Assembly: GCA_937901625.1 (NCBI GenBank)
Contig: CALDIE010000153.1
Location: forward strand, 1 to 17,692
Source: an uncultured Lachnospiraceae bacterium
GTDB lineage: Bacteria > Bacillota > Clostridia > Lachnospirales > Lachnospiraceae
DNA length: 17,692 nt
Reading direction: 5' to 3'
Shown piece by piece: positions 6,970 to 15,254 of this stretch; the stretch's first letter is position 1; each line of letters starts with the position of its first letter. Under the pieces are notes generated by a model. That model had not been told where the DNA came from and did not search any database. It saw nothing but the letters and a program-made list of their open reading frames with translations. The position numbers were made by a program, and so were the translations under genes.

Positions 6970-7632
6970 TCATGTGGTCATGCCCTCTATAAGAATCTCC
7001 AATACCTCTTTCGGGGTATTTGCGAAAAGGGTCGCCCCTTGTTCCATCAGATACTCTTTTTTACGAAATCCCCATAAAACCGAAATACAGGGCAAGCCCG
7101 AATTGAGTGCCGTCTGATAATCCACCTCGGAGTCTCCTACATAAACCGAAGTTTCTTTTTTGCTGTTTAACTCTTTTAACGCCACGTAAACAGTATCCGG
7201 CGCCGGCTTTCTTAAAACACCGTCCCTCTCTCCGATCGCCACATCAACATATTCCGAAAAGAAGCGCCTGTTCAGATCTTTAACGGCCGCATCGATCTTA
7301 TTGGATACAATGGCCATCCGATAACCTCTTTCCTTTAATTCTCTCATCAATTCCAGAATGCCTTCATACGGTCCTGTTTTATCCAGACAATGTTCTCCAT
7401 AGTGTTCTTTAAACAGGGGCAGCATCTGATCGATCACCTCTTCCCCCGTTCCTGCCGGAACCGCGCATTGAAGCGCGTAACGAATACCGTTCCCGAAATA
7501 TTGCCTGTATTCTTCTTTGCTGTGTTCCGGCATACCAAATCTTTCCAGAACATAATTAACAGATACCATAAGATCGTCCAATGTATCAAGCACCGTTCCG
7601 TCCATATCAAAAATGACTGTATCTATTCCCAC
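6970..7632 (-). CDS. HAD family phosphatase, Gph/PpaX type
   Basis: A 220-residue enzyme of the phosphoglycolate phosphatase/pyrophosphatase PpaX group. Motif I is VIFDMDGTVLDT near the N terminus, motif II is AIVSNK, motif III is the lysine in LRKPAPD, and motif IV is VYVGDSEVDYQTA. A four-helix C1/C2-type cap lies between motifs I and II. The in vivo substrate (2-phosphoglycolate, pyrophosphate or another small phosphate ester) is not readable from the sequence. I prefer the GTG at 7632 because GGAGG lies 8 nt upstream. The ATG at 7647 would add five residues (MEEID) but has only AGGA two bases away. The gene follows the pgi terminator at close range, so it is expressed by read-through or from an unseen promoter. 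It is probably co-transcribed with the DUF3810 gene. Confidence 0.9.
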   Translation of the reverse strand: MGIDTVIFDMDGTVLDTLDDLMVSVNYVLERFGMPEHSKEEYRQYFGNGIRYALQCAVPAGTGEEVIDQMLPLFKEHYGEHCLDKTGPYEGILELMRELKERGYRMAIVSNKIDAAVKDLNRRFFSEYVDVAIGERDGVLRKPAPDTVYVALKELNSKKETSVYVGDSEVDYQTALNSGLPCISVLWGFRKKEYLMEQGATLFANTPKEVLEILIEGMTT

Positions 7633-7662
7633 ATCGATTTCCTCCATCGTCCTGCTTTTTTC

Positions 7663-7702
7663 AAAAAAAGAATGTCTCCCCCCTTTAAAGAAGAAGACAT
7701 TC
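7663..7702 (-). terminator. Intrinsic terminator downstream of pgi
   Basis: GAATGTCT (7670-7677) pairs with AGACATTC (7695-7702) around a 17-nt purine/pyrimidine-biased loop. On the minus strand the stem is followed directly by seven T residues (7663-7669). It is about 135 nt after the pgi stop and 30 nt before the next gene. Confidence 0.75.
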
Positions 7703-7747
7703 CCGCATTCTTATATTTCACTCTAAACGCTTGATTTACCGCTCTGT

Positions 7748-7855
7748 TTATTTAGCGTTCTTCTTTAATGATGCTCTGACTCTTCCCTTTGGATCTGTGA
7801 TCAGCAACCGAACAGTCCAGATATCTTCGTGTTTATCAGATCTCAAAGAGGTCAC
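7748..7855 (-). CDS. Possible 35-residue basic small protein overlapping the pgi 3' end
   Basis: A GTG-initiated reading frame overlaps the last 20 nt of pgi in another frame. AAGGA lies 5 nt upstream of the GTG, inside pgi codons. It encodes 35 residues whose C-terminal part is basic (ITDPKGRVRASLKKNAK), after an amphipathic strand-like section (DIWTVRLLITD). It ends before the pgi terminator, so it would be translated from the pgi message. I recognise no family. It may be a real small protein, a relic of a longer gene, or chance. Confidence 0.25.
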   Translation of the reverse strand: MTSLRSDKHEDIWTVRLLITDPKGRVRASLKKNAK

Positions 7856-9416
7856 TCAGTTCCTTAAGCGCTCCTTCGGTCTCGTGTGCCAGTACCTTCT
7901 TGGCAAGAACCTTTCCCAACTGTACACCTTCCTGGTCGAAGCTGTTTACATTCCACAAGAATCCCTGGAACATAATCTTATTCTCAAAATGAGAAAGCAG
8001 GGCTCCCATAGCCTCGGGGGTAAGCCGCTTACCTACGATAATACTCGAAGGACGGTTACCGGAAAACTTCTTGTTATTATTCTCGTCATCCTTTCCAGAT
8101 GCAAAGGCAATGATCTGAGCTACCACATTCGCACAAAGCTTCTGCTGGCTGGTGCTTCCCTGAATATCCACATCCACACCTAACTGGCTCTCTTTAAATC
8201 CGATAAACTGTAATGGTATGATATCTGTTCCCTGATGAAGGAGCTGATAGAAGGAATGCTGTCCGTTGGTTCCGGGCTCACCGAAGAGAACCGGTCCCGT
8301 AGGATAACTTACAAATTCGCCAAAACGGTTTACACTCTTTCCGTTTGACTCCATATCCGCCTGCTGTAAATGTGCGGGGAAACGGCTGAGTGCCTGAGAG
8401 TAAGGGAGAAGAGCTGTTGAGGGGAATCCCAATACATTTCTCTCGTACACTCCGATAAGGGCATCGAGCATTGCGGGATTTTCCTTTACATCTTCATTGG
8501 CAGCAAGCTTATCCTCTGCCGCGGCACCATTCAAAAATCTCGCAAACACTTCCGGTGTAAAGGCAAGCGAAAGTACCGCGCCGCCCACTGCGGATGTGGA
8601 GGAAAATCTTCCACCGATAAAATCATCCATAAAGAATGCCGCAAGATAGTCGCTGTTTCCTGCTAAAGGTGATGTCTCACTGGTAACGGCTACCATATGT
8701 TTGGATGCATCCAGTCCGGCTTTCTTAAGCGCGTCTTTTACAAACGATTCGTTCGTAAGCGTCTCAAGTGTTGTACCGGATTTTGATACAAGCACAAAAA
8801 GCGAATGTGCAACATCAATGCCCTGAAGCACTCCTGCCGCATCATCCGGATCAACATTGCTGATGAATCTGGCCTCCATATTGAAGTTGCCGGTCTGACG
8901 AGCCCAGTTTTCAAGCGCAATATAAATGGCACGAGGTCCCAGGTCGGATCCTCCGATTCCGATCTGCACTACGGTCGTAAACTTTTCACCCGCGCCGTTA
9001 ACGATCTTTCCGGCATGAACATCGTTTGCAAAGCTCTCAATCTTCTTTTGCTGTTCTACATAGAATTCTCTCTTATTTACGCCATCCTTAACTACGTCAT
9101 TGCCCAGCTGAGAACGGGTAAGATGATGCAGTACAAGTCTCTTTTCTCCGGTATTGATCACTTCCCCGTTGTAAAGCTCCGCAAACTTTTCCGTCAACTG
9201 TGCCTCTTTTGCCAGTTTAGCAAGCGCCTCGATGATCTCATCATCTACTGCCTTGGCCGCATAGTTATACGAAAGCCCTGACGCCATAGGAACGGTATAG
9301 CTCTTAACGCGGGAAGCACCACCGTCTCCACTCATCACATCCTTCAAAATAACCTTTTTCTTAGCACTCAATTCGGCAAAGGAATCAAGTGTATCAAGAT
9401 TCTTCCAATCTGCCAT
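7836..9416 (-). CDS. pgi: Glucose-6-phosphate isomerase
   Basis: A 526-residue cytoplasmic glycolytic enzyme interconverting glucose 6-phosphate and fructose 6-phosphate. Family signatures are visible: VVQIGIGGSDLGPRA for phosphate binding, FIGGRFSSTSAVGG (PGI signature 1 type), the catalytic-loop GEPGTNGQHSFYQLLHQG, and the C-terminal FDQEGVQLGKVLA with the signature lysine. The length fits the longer bacterial/eukaryotic-type PGI (about 550) rather than the 450-residue Bacillus type. I chose the ATG at 9416 because GGAGG sits 8 nt upstream; a start at 9473 would leave almost no 5' leader after the promoter -10 at 9476-9481 and lacks a site. It is transcribed alone from that promoter to the terminator at 7663-7702. 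Confidence 0.97.
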   Translation of the reverse strand: MADWKNLDTLDSFAELSAKKKVILKDVMSGDGGASRVKSYTVPMASGLSYNYAAKAVDDEIIEALAKLAKEAQLTEKFAELYNGEVINTGEKRLVLHHLTRSQLGNDVVKDGVNKREFYVEQQKKIESFANDVHAGKIVNGAGEKFTTVVQIGIGGSDLGPRAIYIALENWARQTGNFNMEARFISNVDPDDAAGVLQGIDVAHSLFVLVSKSGTTLETLTNESFVKDALKKAGLDASKHMVAVTSETSPLAGNSDYLAAFFMDDFIGGRFSSTSAVGGAVLSLAFTPEVFARFLNGAAAEDKLAANEDVKENPAMLDALIGVYERNVLGFPSTALLPYSQALSRFPAHLQQADMESNGKSVNRFGEFVSYPTGPVLFGEPGTNGQHSFYQLLHQGTDIIPLQFIGFKESQLGVDVDIQGSTSQQKLCANVVAQIIAFASGKDDENNNKKFSGNRPSSIIVGKRLTPEAMGALLSHFENKIMFQGFLWNVNSFDQEGVQLGKVLAKKVLAHETEGALKELSDLFEI

Positions 9417-9475
9417 CTTACGATCCTCCGTATTCGTTTTTCCATCAAGGGTAATCACGCCCTTCGTCAACAAAA

Positions 9476-9504
9476 ATTATACTTTATCACCCGGTGTTAT
9501 TCAA
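9476..9504 (-). promoter_or_regulatory. Sigma-A promoter of pgi
   Basis: On the minus strand: TTGAAT (9499-9504), a 17-nt spacer and a perfect TATAAT (9476-9481). Initiation would be near 9469, giving a leader of about 53 nt before the pgi ATG at 9416. This is the best promoter in the window. Confidence 0.88.
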
Positions 9505-9552
9505 GAATCGTTTTCACCCCTCCCGGTCTTTGCACACATCCCCCTTTAAGAC

Positions 9553-9843
9553 TTAGCGACCGATCCCGTTTGAGACAACTACATTGACCGGTTCCACCTC
9601 TATCTTTTCCCATACTTTTCCCACTACATAAGGCTCATTTGCAATGTAATCATCCAATTCCTTGCGGCTTGCAAAATCCAGAATAAGTACGGATCCTTTC
9701 ATTTTTCCCTGCTCATCCAACAGACCGGCTGCGCATATAAGATGGTTTCCAAGTTTCTTCATCCCTTCCAGATGTCGGGGACGAACTTCCATTCTCTTCT
9801 CCAACAACCCTGCGCCGTCATAAGCTCTTACCATAAACTGCAT
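9553..9843 (-). CDS. YciI family protein
   Basis: A 96-residue ferredoxin-like alpha/beta protein of the YciI group. It begins MQFMVRAYDG and shows the conserved arginine and histidine in RPRHLEGM, with the aspartate in LILDF and the DDYIANEPYV segment, the order expected for YciI. Members are small dimeric proteins of mostly unknown function; some are hydrolases or dehalogenases of small molecules. The ATG at 9843 is preceded by AAGGAGG at about 7 nt, which decides it over an upstream in-frame start at 9885. It lies 95 nt downstream of the flavin-reductase-like gene, with a weak hairpin between them. Confidence 0.87.
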   Translation of the reverse strand: MQFMVRAYDGAGLLEKRMEVRPRHLEGMKKLGNHLICAAGLLDEQGKMKGSVLILDFASRKELDDYIANEPYVVGKVWEKIEVEPVNVVVSNGIGR

Positions 9844-9883
9844 CTTTTTATACCTCCTTTTAACTTTTCCACACTTTCTATTC

Positions 9884-9914
9884 AAGAAAGAATCCCCTCA
9901 GGAAACCAGGGATT
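9884..9914 (-). terminator. Weak hairpin between the flavin-reductase-like and YciI genes
   Basis: AATCCC (9891-9896) and GGGATT (9909-9914) pair around a 12-nt loop. On the minus strand the stem is followed by CTTTCTTG, a poor T-run. It may attenuate rather than end the transcript. Confidence 0.4.
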
Positions 9915-9938
9915 ATGATCTCTGTTTCAAACATTTCC

Positions 9939-10421
9939 TCAATCGGTCTTTCTGATGATCTCTACAATCTCGCCGATAAACATATCGTGCGTAGCCTGAC
10001 CTTCGTACATAGCCTTTGCAATATCTTCCGGCATATTTGCCACTTCCAGCTCCTGATGAAACAGTTTTTTGCAAACCAATGTAACCTCCGCTTCCGCAAA
10101 GGACACGGTTTTCCCCGCTTCGACAGGCGTAAGTCCGGAATCGTTGATCTTATCCATATCTCTGCCGGACTTTGAACCAAGCACACCCAGAATCCGTTTA
10201 TATTCTTCAGGATAAAAGCTAACAGTGAAGAACTCATTTGCGTCCATAAAATCATGCGTATATCTGGATGTACGCACATAAACCGTTGCCACGGACTTTC
10301 CCCATAACGTCCCAAGTCCTCCCCAGCTGATGGTCATGGTATTAAACCTGCCGGTTTCACCTGCCGTGAGCAATGCCCATTTCTTGTCAAACACACTTAA
10401 AATGTCAGTCGTAAACTCCAT
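9939..10421 (-). CDS. Flavin reductase-like FMN-binding split-barrel protein
   Basis: A 160-residue protein resembling the flavin reductase-like/FMN-binding split-barrel family. Recognisable parts are the N-terminal WALLTAGETGRFNTMTISWGG (the T/S-rich FMN phosphate-binding strand-turn), VATVYVRTSRYTHDFMDANEFFTVSF, and the lysine-rich GSKSGRDMDKI loop. Family members hold FMN and reduce flavins or small substrates with NAD(P)H. The specific substrate is not evident. It is cytoplasmic with no membrane segment. AAGGAGG lies 9 nt upstream of the ATG. YciI follows in the same direction. The upstream 140 nt show no strong promoter. Confidence 0.88.
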   Translation of the reverse strand: MEFTTDILSVFDKKWALLTAGETGRFNTMTISWGGLGTLWGKSVATVYVRTSRYTHDFMDANEFFTVSFYPEEYKRILGVLGSKSGRDMDKINDSGLTPVEAGKTVSFAEAEVTLVCKKLFHQELEVANMPEDIAKAMYEGQATHDMFIGEIVEIIRKTD

Positions 10422-10561
10422 CTCTATCTACCTCCTTGTATTTAAGATCATGAAATCACTTCCTTACACTTCTATCGCCATTACGGTCTGCAATATCCCC
10501 GATAAACACAACCTACCGGAAACTTTCGAATCCATGTTATTTTAAGGGTAGCATAAGAAAC

Positions 10562-10608
10562 AAAAAAACGCCAGCATAACCACAGGTTCCCCCGGTTTGC
10601 CGGCGTTT
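10562..10608 (-). terminator. Intrinsic terminator of the LanC-like/SDR/PLP operon
   Basis: The outer stem AAACGCC (10566-10572) pairs with GGCGTTT (10602-10608), with further pairing inside (GCA/TGC and ACC/GGT). On the minus strand it runs into seven T residues (10562-10568). It is about 85 nt after the last gene's stop codon and closes the seven-gene operon. Confidence 0.88.
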
Positions 10609-10693
10609 AATCCGAAGCTTGCCCACAGTTTATTAACCGGTGATCATCTGCGGATCATACTTCTCGTGTAATAATATGATGTTAGGGTAAAAA

Positions 10694-11860
10694 TTAACGC
10701 AGGATTCTGTCAAACTCTGTTTTCAGATCCTCTATTCCCTCTATCCCGACAGAAAGTCTGAGAACCCGTGGATTGATCCCGTTTTTTTCAAGCTGATCCC
10801 TTGGTACATCGGCGTGAGTCTGGGTTATCGGATAGGTGATCAAGGTTTCCGTACCACCAAGACTTTCCGCAAAATAGATCAGCTCGACATCTCTTAGGAT
10901 AGATTCCGCCAATTCCACGGAATCCACCTCAAACGTCAGCATTGCGCCGAAACCTCTGGCCTGCTTTTTCATGATCTCGTGTCCGGGATGTTCAGCCAAT
11001 CCCGGATAGATCACCTTGGTGATGTGCTCCTTGGTCTTCAGATATTCCGCCAGCTTCATGGTATTTTCAGCGGCTCTTTCCATTCTGATGGACAAGGTTC
11101 TGATCCCCCTTAAAATAAGCCAGCTGTCAAATGGCGACAGGCATGCACCTGTCGTTTTGTATATGAATCTCAGTCTTTCTTCCAGCACTTGATCTTTTAC
11201 AATAACAAATCCGCCGATAGTATCATGATGTCCACCAAGAAATTTTGTTCCCGAATGAATGACAATATCAGCCCCCAGATCAAGGGGAGTCTGGAAATAT
11301 GGCGAAAGGAATGTATTGTCTACGATAAGAAGAATGCCCTTTTCCCTGGTAAATTCAGCAAGCTTCTTAATGTCAGTCACATTCATCATCGGGTTTGTCG
11401 GAGTCTCAAGATATACCGCCTTCGTGTTCTCCCTATAACAATCCCGGTATTCACATCTGCTAAAATCCGCGGTTGAAAACTCCAGACCGTTTTTTTTGTT
11501 GATTTCATTGAACAGGCGAATACTGCCCCCATATAAATCCGAATCAATAATGATATGATCGCCGGGTTTAAACAATTCCATGATCGTAGCGATTGCTGCC
11601 ATGCCACTCGCAAAGGCCAGAGCGTTATTCCCGTGTTCCAATGTAGCCAAAACATATTCAAGCTGTTGTCTGGTTGGATTTTGCATTCTTGTATAATCGA
11701 ATCCGGTGCTTTCTCCCAGACCTCTGTGAGCAAAAGTTGCCGACTGATAGATTGGAAAGCTGAGCGCTCCCCACTGGTCCTTTATCCTTTTGTCTGATAA
11801 CTGGCATAAAGTATCCGTAGTATAGGTTAGCTTGTTGGCACAATCACAATCTGTCGTCAT
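10694..11860 (-). CDS. Cystathionine gamma-synthase/gamma-lyase family PLP enzyme
   Basis: A 388-residue fold-type I enzyme of the Cys/Met-metabolism family. The PLP lysine is K206 in HSGTKFLGGHHD; other blocks are FDYTRMQNPTR (54-64), FASGMAAI (83-90), DLYGGSIRLF, LETPTNPMM, SLGGTETLITYP and RLSVGIEGIEDL. The sequence alone does not separate gamma-synthase (cystathionine from an activated homoserine and cysteine), gamma-lyase or methionine gamma-lyase. Its start overlaps the preceding MalY-type stop as ATGA, with GGAGG just upstream, so the two are translationally coupled. A coupled gamma-synthase and beta-lyase would give transsulfuration to homocysteine. In this operon, C-S bond making or breaking on a thioether from the upstream enzymes is an alternative. 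It is the last gene before the operon terminator. Confidence 0.88.
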   Translation of the reverse strand: MTTDCDCANKLTYTTDTLCQLSDKRIKDQWGALSFPIYQSATFAHRGLGESTGFDYTRMQNPTRQQLEYVLATLEHGNNALAFASGMAAIATIMELFKPGDHIIIDSDLYGGSIRLFNEINKKNGLEFSTADFSRCEYRDCYRENTKAVYLETPTNPMMNVTDIKKLAEFTREKGILLIVDNTFLSPYFQTPLDLGADIVIHSGTKFLGGHHDTIGGFVIVKDQVLEERLRFIYKTTGACLSPFDSWLILRGIRTLSIRMERAAENTMKLAEYLKTKEHITKVIYPGLAEHPGHEIMKKQARGFGAMLTFEVDSVELAESILRDVELIYFAESLGGTETLITYPITQTHADVPRDQLEKNGINPRVLRLSVGIEGIEDLKTEFDRILR

Positions 11861-13041
11861 TTAGAATCCTCCGTTATCGCACTGTATAATTGGTTCATCG
11901 CCTGCTCCAGGATCATCCTTGGACAGGCAACATTTACTCTTTCAAATAGTGCCGTTTCCTTTCCGAATATAGCTCCGGAATCCAACCATAGACGGGCTTT
12001 ATCCCGGACAATATGTTCCAATGTATTGGGATCATCATAAAGTTCTGAAAAATCCAGCCATGCAAGGTAAGTGCCTTCTGCCTTCGTAAGCTTTACCTCG
12101 GGCAGCTTTTCCGCCAGGAAATCTCTTATGTAGGAAATATTCTCCTGAAGATACGAAAGCAGTTCTTCAAACCACACTTCTCCTTTTGTATATGCGGCGA
12201 TCGTAGCGACCATTCCAAGGGTATTTCCCTGACTGTATCCGGCCGCTGTGTTTTCATTACGGTATTTTTCTCTGATCTTTTCATCAGGTATAAGAATATT
12301 CGCCACCTGAAGTCCCGCAATATTAAAACTTTTGCTCGGGGAAGTAGCGACGATCAGTCTGTCAAAATATTGTTGATCCAATGCAAGCAAGGATGTATGC
12401 TCATATCCTTGAAACACAAAATCGGAATGTATCTCATCCGAAAAGATCATTACATCATGCGCCCGACAGATATTCATCAGGCGCAGAAGCTCCTCTTTCT
12501 TCCAGACTCTGCCCACCGGATTGTGGGGGCTGCACAGGATAAACAACTTCACATCTTCGGAAATGATCTTGTTTTCAAAATCTTCAAAGTCGATTTCGTA
12601 GTGTCCGTTCTTATAAAGGAGTTGATTGTTTACGAGCTTTCTTTTGTTGAGTTCTATTGTTTCCATAAACGGATAATAGACGGGTTGTTGGATAATAACG
12701 GCCTGTCCGGGTTCCGTAAAGGCTCTCACTGTCGCCGCTATGGCGTAGACAACTCCGGGCGCTACCGTATTCCACTTCTCCCCGATCTGAAATCCCTGGC
12801 GTCTTGAATACCAACCTCTCAATGCCCGGTCGTAATCCTCCTTAGGATCCGTGTAACCGAAAATACCATGTTCAACCCGTTCCGCAATAGGTTCAAGGAT
12901 CTGTCGGGGAAGCCTGAAGTCCATATCGGCAACCCATAGCGGCAAAAGGTCGTCTCTGCCCATCCTCTCCATTCCAAAATCATATTTGAGACTGGATGTA
13001 TTTCTTCGATCATATATTGTATCAAAATCGTATTGTCCCAC
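11857..13041 (-). CDS. MalY/PatB family C-S beta-lyase (aminotransferase fold)
   Basis: A 394-residue fold-type I PLP enzyme of the MalY/PatB group. Diagnostic blocks are LPLWVADMDF (33-42), GIFGYTD (59-65), the substrate-loop CSPHNPVGRVW (170-180), SDEIHSDFVF (201-210) and the PLP lysine K237 in TSPSKSFNIAGLQ. Members cleave cystathionine or other cysteine S-conjugates to a thiol, pyruvate and ammonia. The start is GTG at 13041, with GGAG 7 nt upstream. An ATG nearby is in another frame. It begins 36 nt after SDR 2, and its stop overlaps the next start (ATGA). In this operon it could release a thiol from a cysteine adduct made upstream, or simply act as cystathionine beta-lyase. Which one cannot be read from sequence. 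Confidence 0.9.
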   Translation of the reverse strand: MGQYDFDTIYDRRNTSSLKYDFGMERMGRDDLLPLWVADMDFRLPRQILEPIAERVEHGIFGYTDPKEDYDRALRGWYSRRQGFQIGEKWNTVAPGVVYAIAATVRAFTEPGQAVIIQQPVYYPFMETIELNKRKLVNNQLLYKNGHYEIDFEDFENKIISEDVKLFILCSPHNPVGRVWKKEELLRLMNICRAHDVMIFSDEIHSDFVFQGYEHTSLLALDQQYFDRLIVATSPSKSFNIAGLQVANILIPDEKIREKYRNENTAAGYSQGNTLGMVATIAAYTKGEVWFEELLSYLQENISYIRDFLAEKLPEVKLTKAEGTYLAWLDFSELYDDPNTLEHIVRDKARLWLDSGAIFGKETALFERVNVACPRMILEQAMNQLYSAITEDSK

Positions 13042-13077
13042 TAATTTTCTCCATGTACATTTTTGATCGTCTGTTCT

Positions 13078-13842
13078 CTACTCATGCTTGTAGCCGCCAT
13101 CGATCACAAGTCTCGTTCCTGTCATATAAGAACTTCTCTCAGATGCAAGGAAAAGCACACCTTTTGCAATATCGTCCGGTCTTCCCATACGTCCCATCGG
13201 GATCTTTTTATTATAGGTATCAACCCATGATTCATCCTCAAACATTTCTTTTGCATACTGTCTCATCATACCGATGTTGATTGCGCCGGGACAGATCACA
13301 TTGATTCTGATATTGTATTTTGCCGCTTCCAGAGCAGCGCATTTTGACATTCCCATAACAGCGTACTTTGAAGCGGCGTAAATGGCATTTCCCGGATCTG
13401 CGCCAAAGCTGTCAATAGAACCCGTACAGATAATGGATCCTCCCCCCGTCTTTTCCATGGAACGGATCACATGCTTAAGCCCAAGGAAGGCTCCGACTAT
13501 GTTTACATCCCAGCACTTCTTTACCTCTTCAATATCGGAATCCTTTACTTCACCGGTACGAAGTAGTCCTGCGTTATTAAAAAACACATCAATTTTTCCA
13601 AAGGCTTCCTCCGCCTTCGCAACATAGTTTTCGACATCACTTTCCTTTGTCACATCGGCATTTACCGTAATATATCTGTCGTTGTCAAGGGCAAGATCCT
13701 TTGCAACCTCTGAAAGTCTGTCCTTTGTGAAATCCACCAGAACGAGCTTTGCTCCCTCATCTGCAAAATATTTTGCCGTTACAGATCCGATCCCTCCGGC
13801 GGCACCGGTGATCAAAACAACTTTTCCCTCAAATTCAGCCAT
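13078..13842 (-). CDS. SDR family oxidoreductase (SDR 2)
   Basis: A 254-residue classical short-chain dehydrogenase/reductase. The cofactor loop is TGAAGGIG (12-19), followed by NNAG (89-92). The catalytic set is N114, S142, Y155 and K159 (YAASK). An aspartate at the end of the second strand (LVLVD, D37) favours NAD(H) over NADP(H). The C-terminal GTRLVIDGGYKHE is typical. The hydroxyl or keto substrate is unknown. The ATG at 13842 lies inside the end of LanC-like 2 (8-nt overlap), with AGGAG a few bases upstream, so translation is coupled to it. This LanC-then-SDR order is the same as at 17692-16279. The two SDRs differ clearly, so they probably act on different substrates or steps. Confidence 0.93.
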   Translation of the reverse strand: MAEFEGKVVLITGAAGGIGSVTAKYFADEGAKLVLVDFTKDRLSEVAKDLALDNDRYITVNADVTKESDVENYVAKAEEAFGKIDVFFNNAGLLRTGEVKDSDIEEVKKCWDVNIVGAFLGLKHVIRSMEKTGGGSIICTGSIDSFGADPGNAIYAASKYAVMGMSKCAALEAAKYNIRINVICPGAINIGMMRQYAKEMFEDESWVDTYNKKIPMGRMGRPDDIAKGVLFLASERSSYMTGTRLVIDGGYKHE

Positions 13843-15241
13843 TTACTTCTCCTATCCTTTCCAAAAAAGGCTCCTCTATAAATCTGTTTACATGATATTT
13901 TCCCTGCAATGCCAGAGAAAGCTGGGCGATATTTGCCACATTTCCCGCATTCCCGATGATGTAACCGTTGTAAGTATGAACATCCCACGGCTCAACCCTT
14001 GTCCAGTGCTGATACCAGCGCAGTCCTTTTCCGTCTTCGGAAAACCCGTTTGAAATAAGTACATTTGCGGTGTCCTTTGCAAGTTCAAGGTAATGATCAT
14101 TCCCAAATTCTGCCCACAGGGCCAGAAACAGGTTCAAAAGCCCTGTGGTCCCGCAGCAGTAGTTATGATTGTTCCAATATCCCGGCGAACGCTGGTACGG
14201 TGCATTCTTCTCAAGGATTCCGTTTACAAAACGTTCTATCCATTCTTTCCATTGAGCCTTTTCATCATCGGGACATACTCTATACAGACTGTAGAATAGT
14301 TTGCAGACCCCCATTGATCCAAAACAATGCCCGAGATAATAAATGTTTTTGTTGTCAGAGTTTGCAAACAGAAGATTGGCACCTTCTTTTATTTCTATGG
14401 ACAGATTCTGTATGTGACGCGCTCCCGAAACTGCTGCTTCCCATAACTCTTCGCTATCATATTCCGTTCCCTTAAGATGCTTTGACGCTTCGGAAAGAAC
14501 ATAGGCAATTCCTGTTGTACCGAACTCAATCCCTGGCGCATAAAAATCCTTCGTTCCGCCATATCTTTCCGGGCTTATTCCTGTCCACCACAGATTGTTA
14601 TCCTCATCCCTCTTCGCGTAGGAAATGATCTTCCTCATGACCTTTAAGATCACCTCATCATAGGCTCTTGTATTATAATGTTGGGAAATGTAAACAAGAA
14701 AAAGTGCCGTTCCGCTATCGCCGGCGAGACCATAATTTTCCTCGCCACACCAAACGATCCCGTGATCGTCTTCCTTCGCGCTTTCCTTTACTTCATCCGC
14801 AATACCGATGGCGAAATCCTTAAAACGTACGATCCCGGTTGCTTCGTAAAGCATTGTTGCCGCAGAGGCTTCGCCTGTAAGCCCTCCGTAAATGGCCCAT
14901 GGAGTTCCCGCAAGGTGCGCCCCCAGATTTCTGGCGGATTTCAGATCCTTTGTCTTAATGAGTCTGTCCCCGGCTTTGATGGCTTTTTCTTTATAAATAT
15001 CTTCTCCTGTCAACTCATACATAGAGAGAAGCCAGGGAATCATTCCACCGGTTCCCGAATGATAGGAACCCGGATTTGTATAGGAGGAATCAATGCATTC
15101 TTCCTGATCCGCACGTCGCCAGTTGAGACCGAATTCATCCTCATATTCCTGTAAAAAAAGCCATTTTGAACCGGAAACGGCTGCTTCTTTGAGATCCGGC
15201 TCATCCAGTTTTCGTATTTTATGCGTATAGATAATGTCCAT
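13835..15241 (-). CDS. LanC-like protein 2 (thiol-adding cyclase-type fold)
   Basis: A 468-residue protein built of seven G-rich repeats, as in LanC-type (alpha/alpha) barrels: YHSGTGG (60-66), GGLTGEA (119-125), GLAGDSG (171-177), GIEFGTTG (237-244), GHCFGSMG (304-311), YCCGTTG (361-367) and YIIGNAG (427-433). Known LanC enzymes hold zinc with the Cys of WCYG and the Cys-His of CHG. By position these correspond here to C306 (GHCFG) and C362-C363 (YCCG), so the His would be replaced by Cys. LanC enzymes add thiols to dehydroamino acids or other electrophiles; the substrate here is unknown. There is no signal peptide. AAAGGG lies 8 nt upstream of the ATG. It begins 13 nt after the CysK-like gene and overlaps SDR 2. 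A related protein lies at the right edge. A distant glycosidase-like barrel is a less likely alternative. Confidence 0.78.
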   Translation of the reverse strand: MDIIYTHKIRKLDEPDLKEAAVSGSKWLFLQEYEDEFGLNWRRADQEECIDSSYTNPGSYHSGTGGMIPWLLSMYELTGEDIYKEKAIKAGDRLIKTKDLKSARNLGAHLAGTPWAIYGGLTGEASAATMLYEATGIVRFKDFAIGIADEVKESAKEDDHGIVWCGEENYGLAGDSGTALFLVYISQHYNTRAYDEVILKVMRKIISYAKRDEDNNLWWTGISPERYGGTKDFYAPGIEFGTTGIAYVLSEASKHLKGTEYDSEELWEAAVSGARHIQNLSIEIKEGANLLFANSDNKNIYYLGHCFGSMGVCKLFYSLYRVCPDDEKAQWKEWIERFVNGILEKNAPYQRSPGYWNNHNYCCGTTGLLNLFLALWAEFGNDHYLELAKDTANVLISNGFSEDGKGLRWYQHWTRVEPWDVHTYNGYIIGNAGNVANIAQLSLALQGKYHVNRFIEEPFLERIGEVNG

Positions 15242-15254
15242 TGGTCTTACCCTT

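Noticed and set aside
10422..10561. A short minus-strand frame and possible promoter upstream of the flavin-reductase-like gene
   Set aside because: The 23-codon frame lacks a ribosome binding site, and no hexamer pair with 16-18 nt spacing matches the consensus well.
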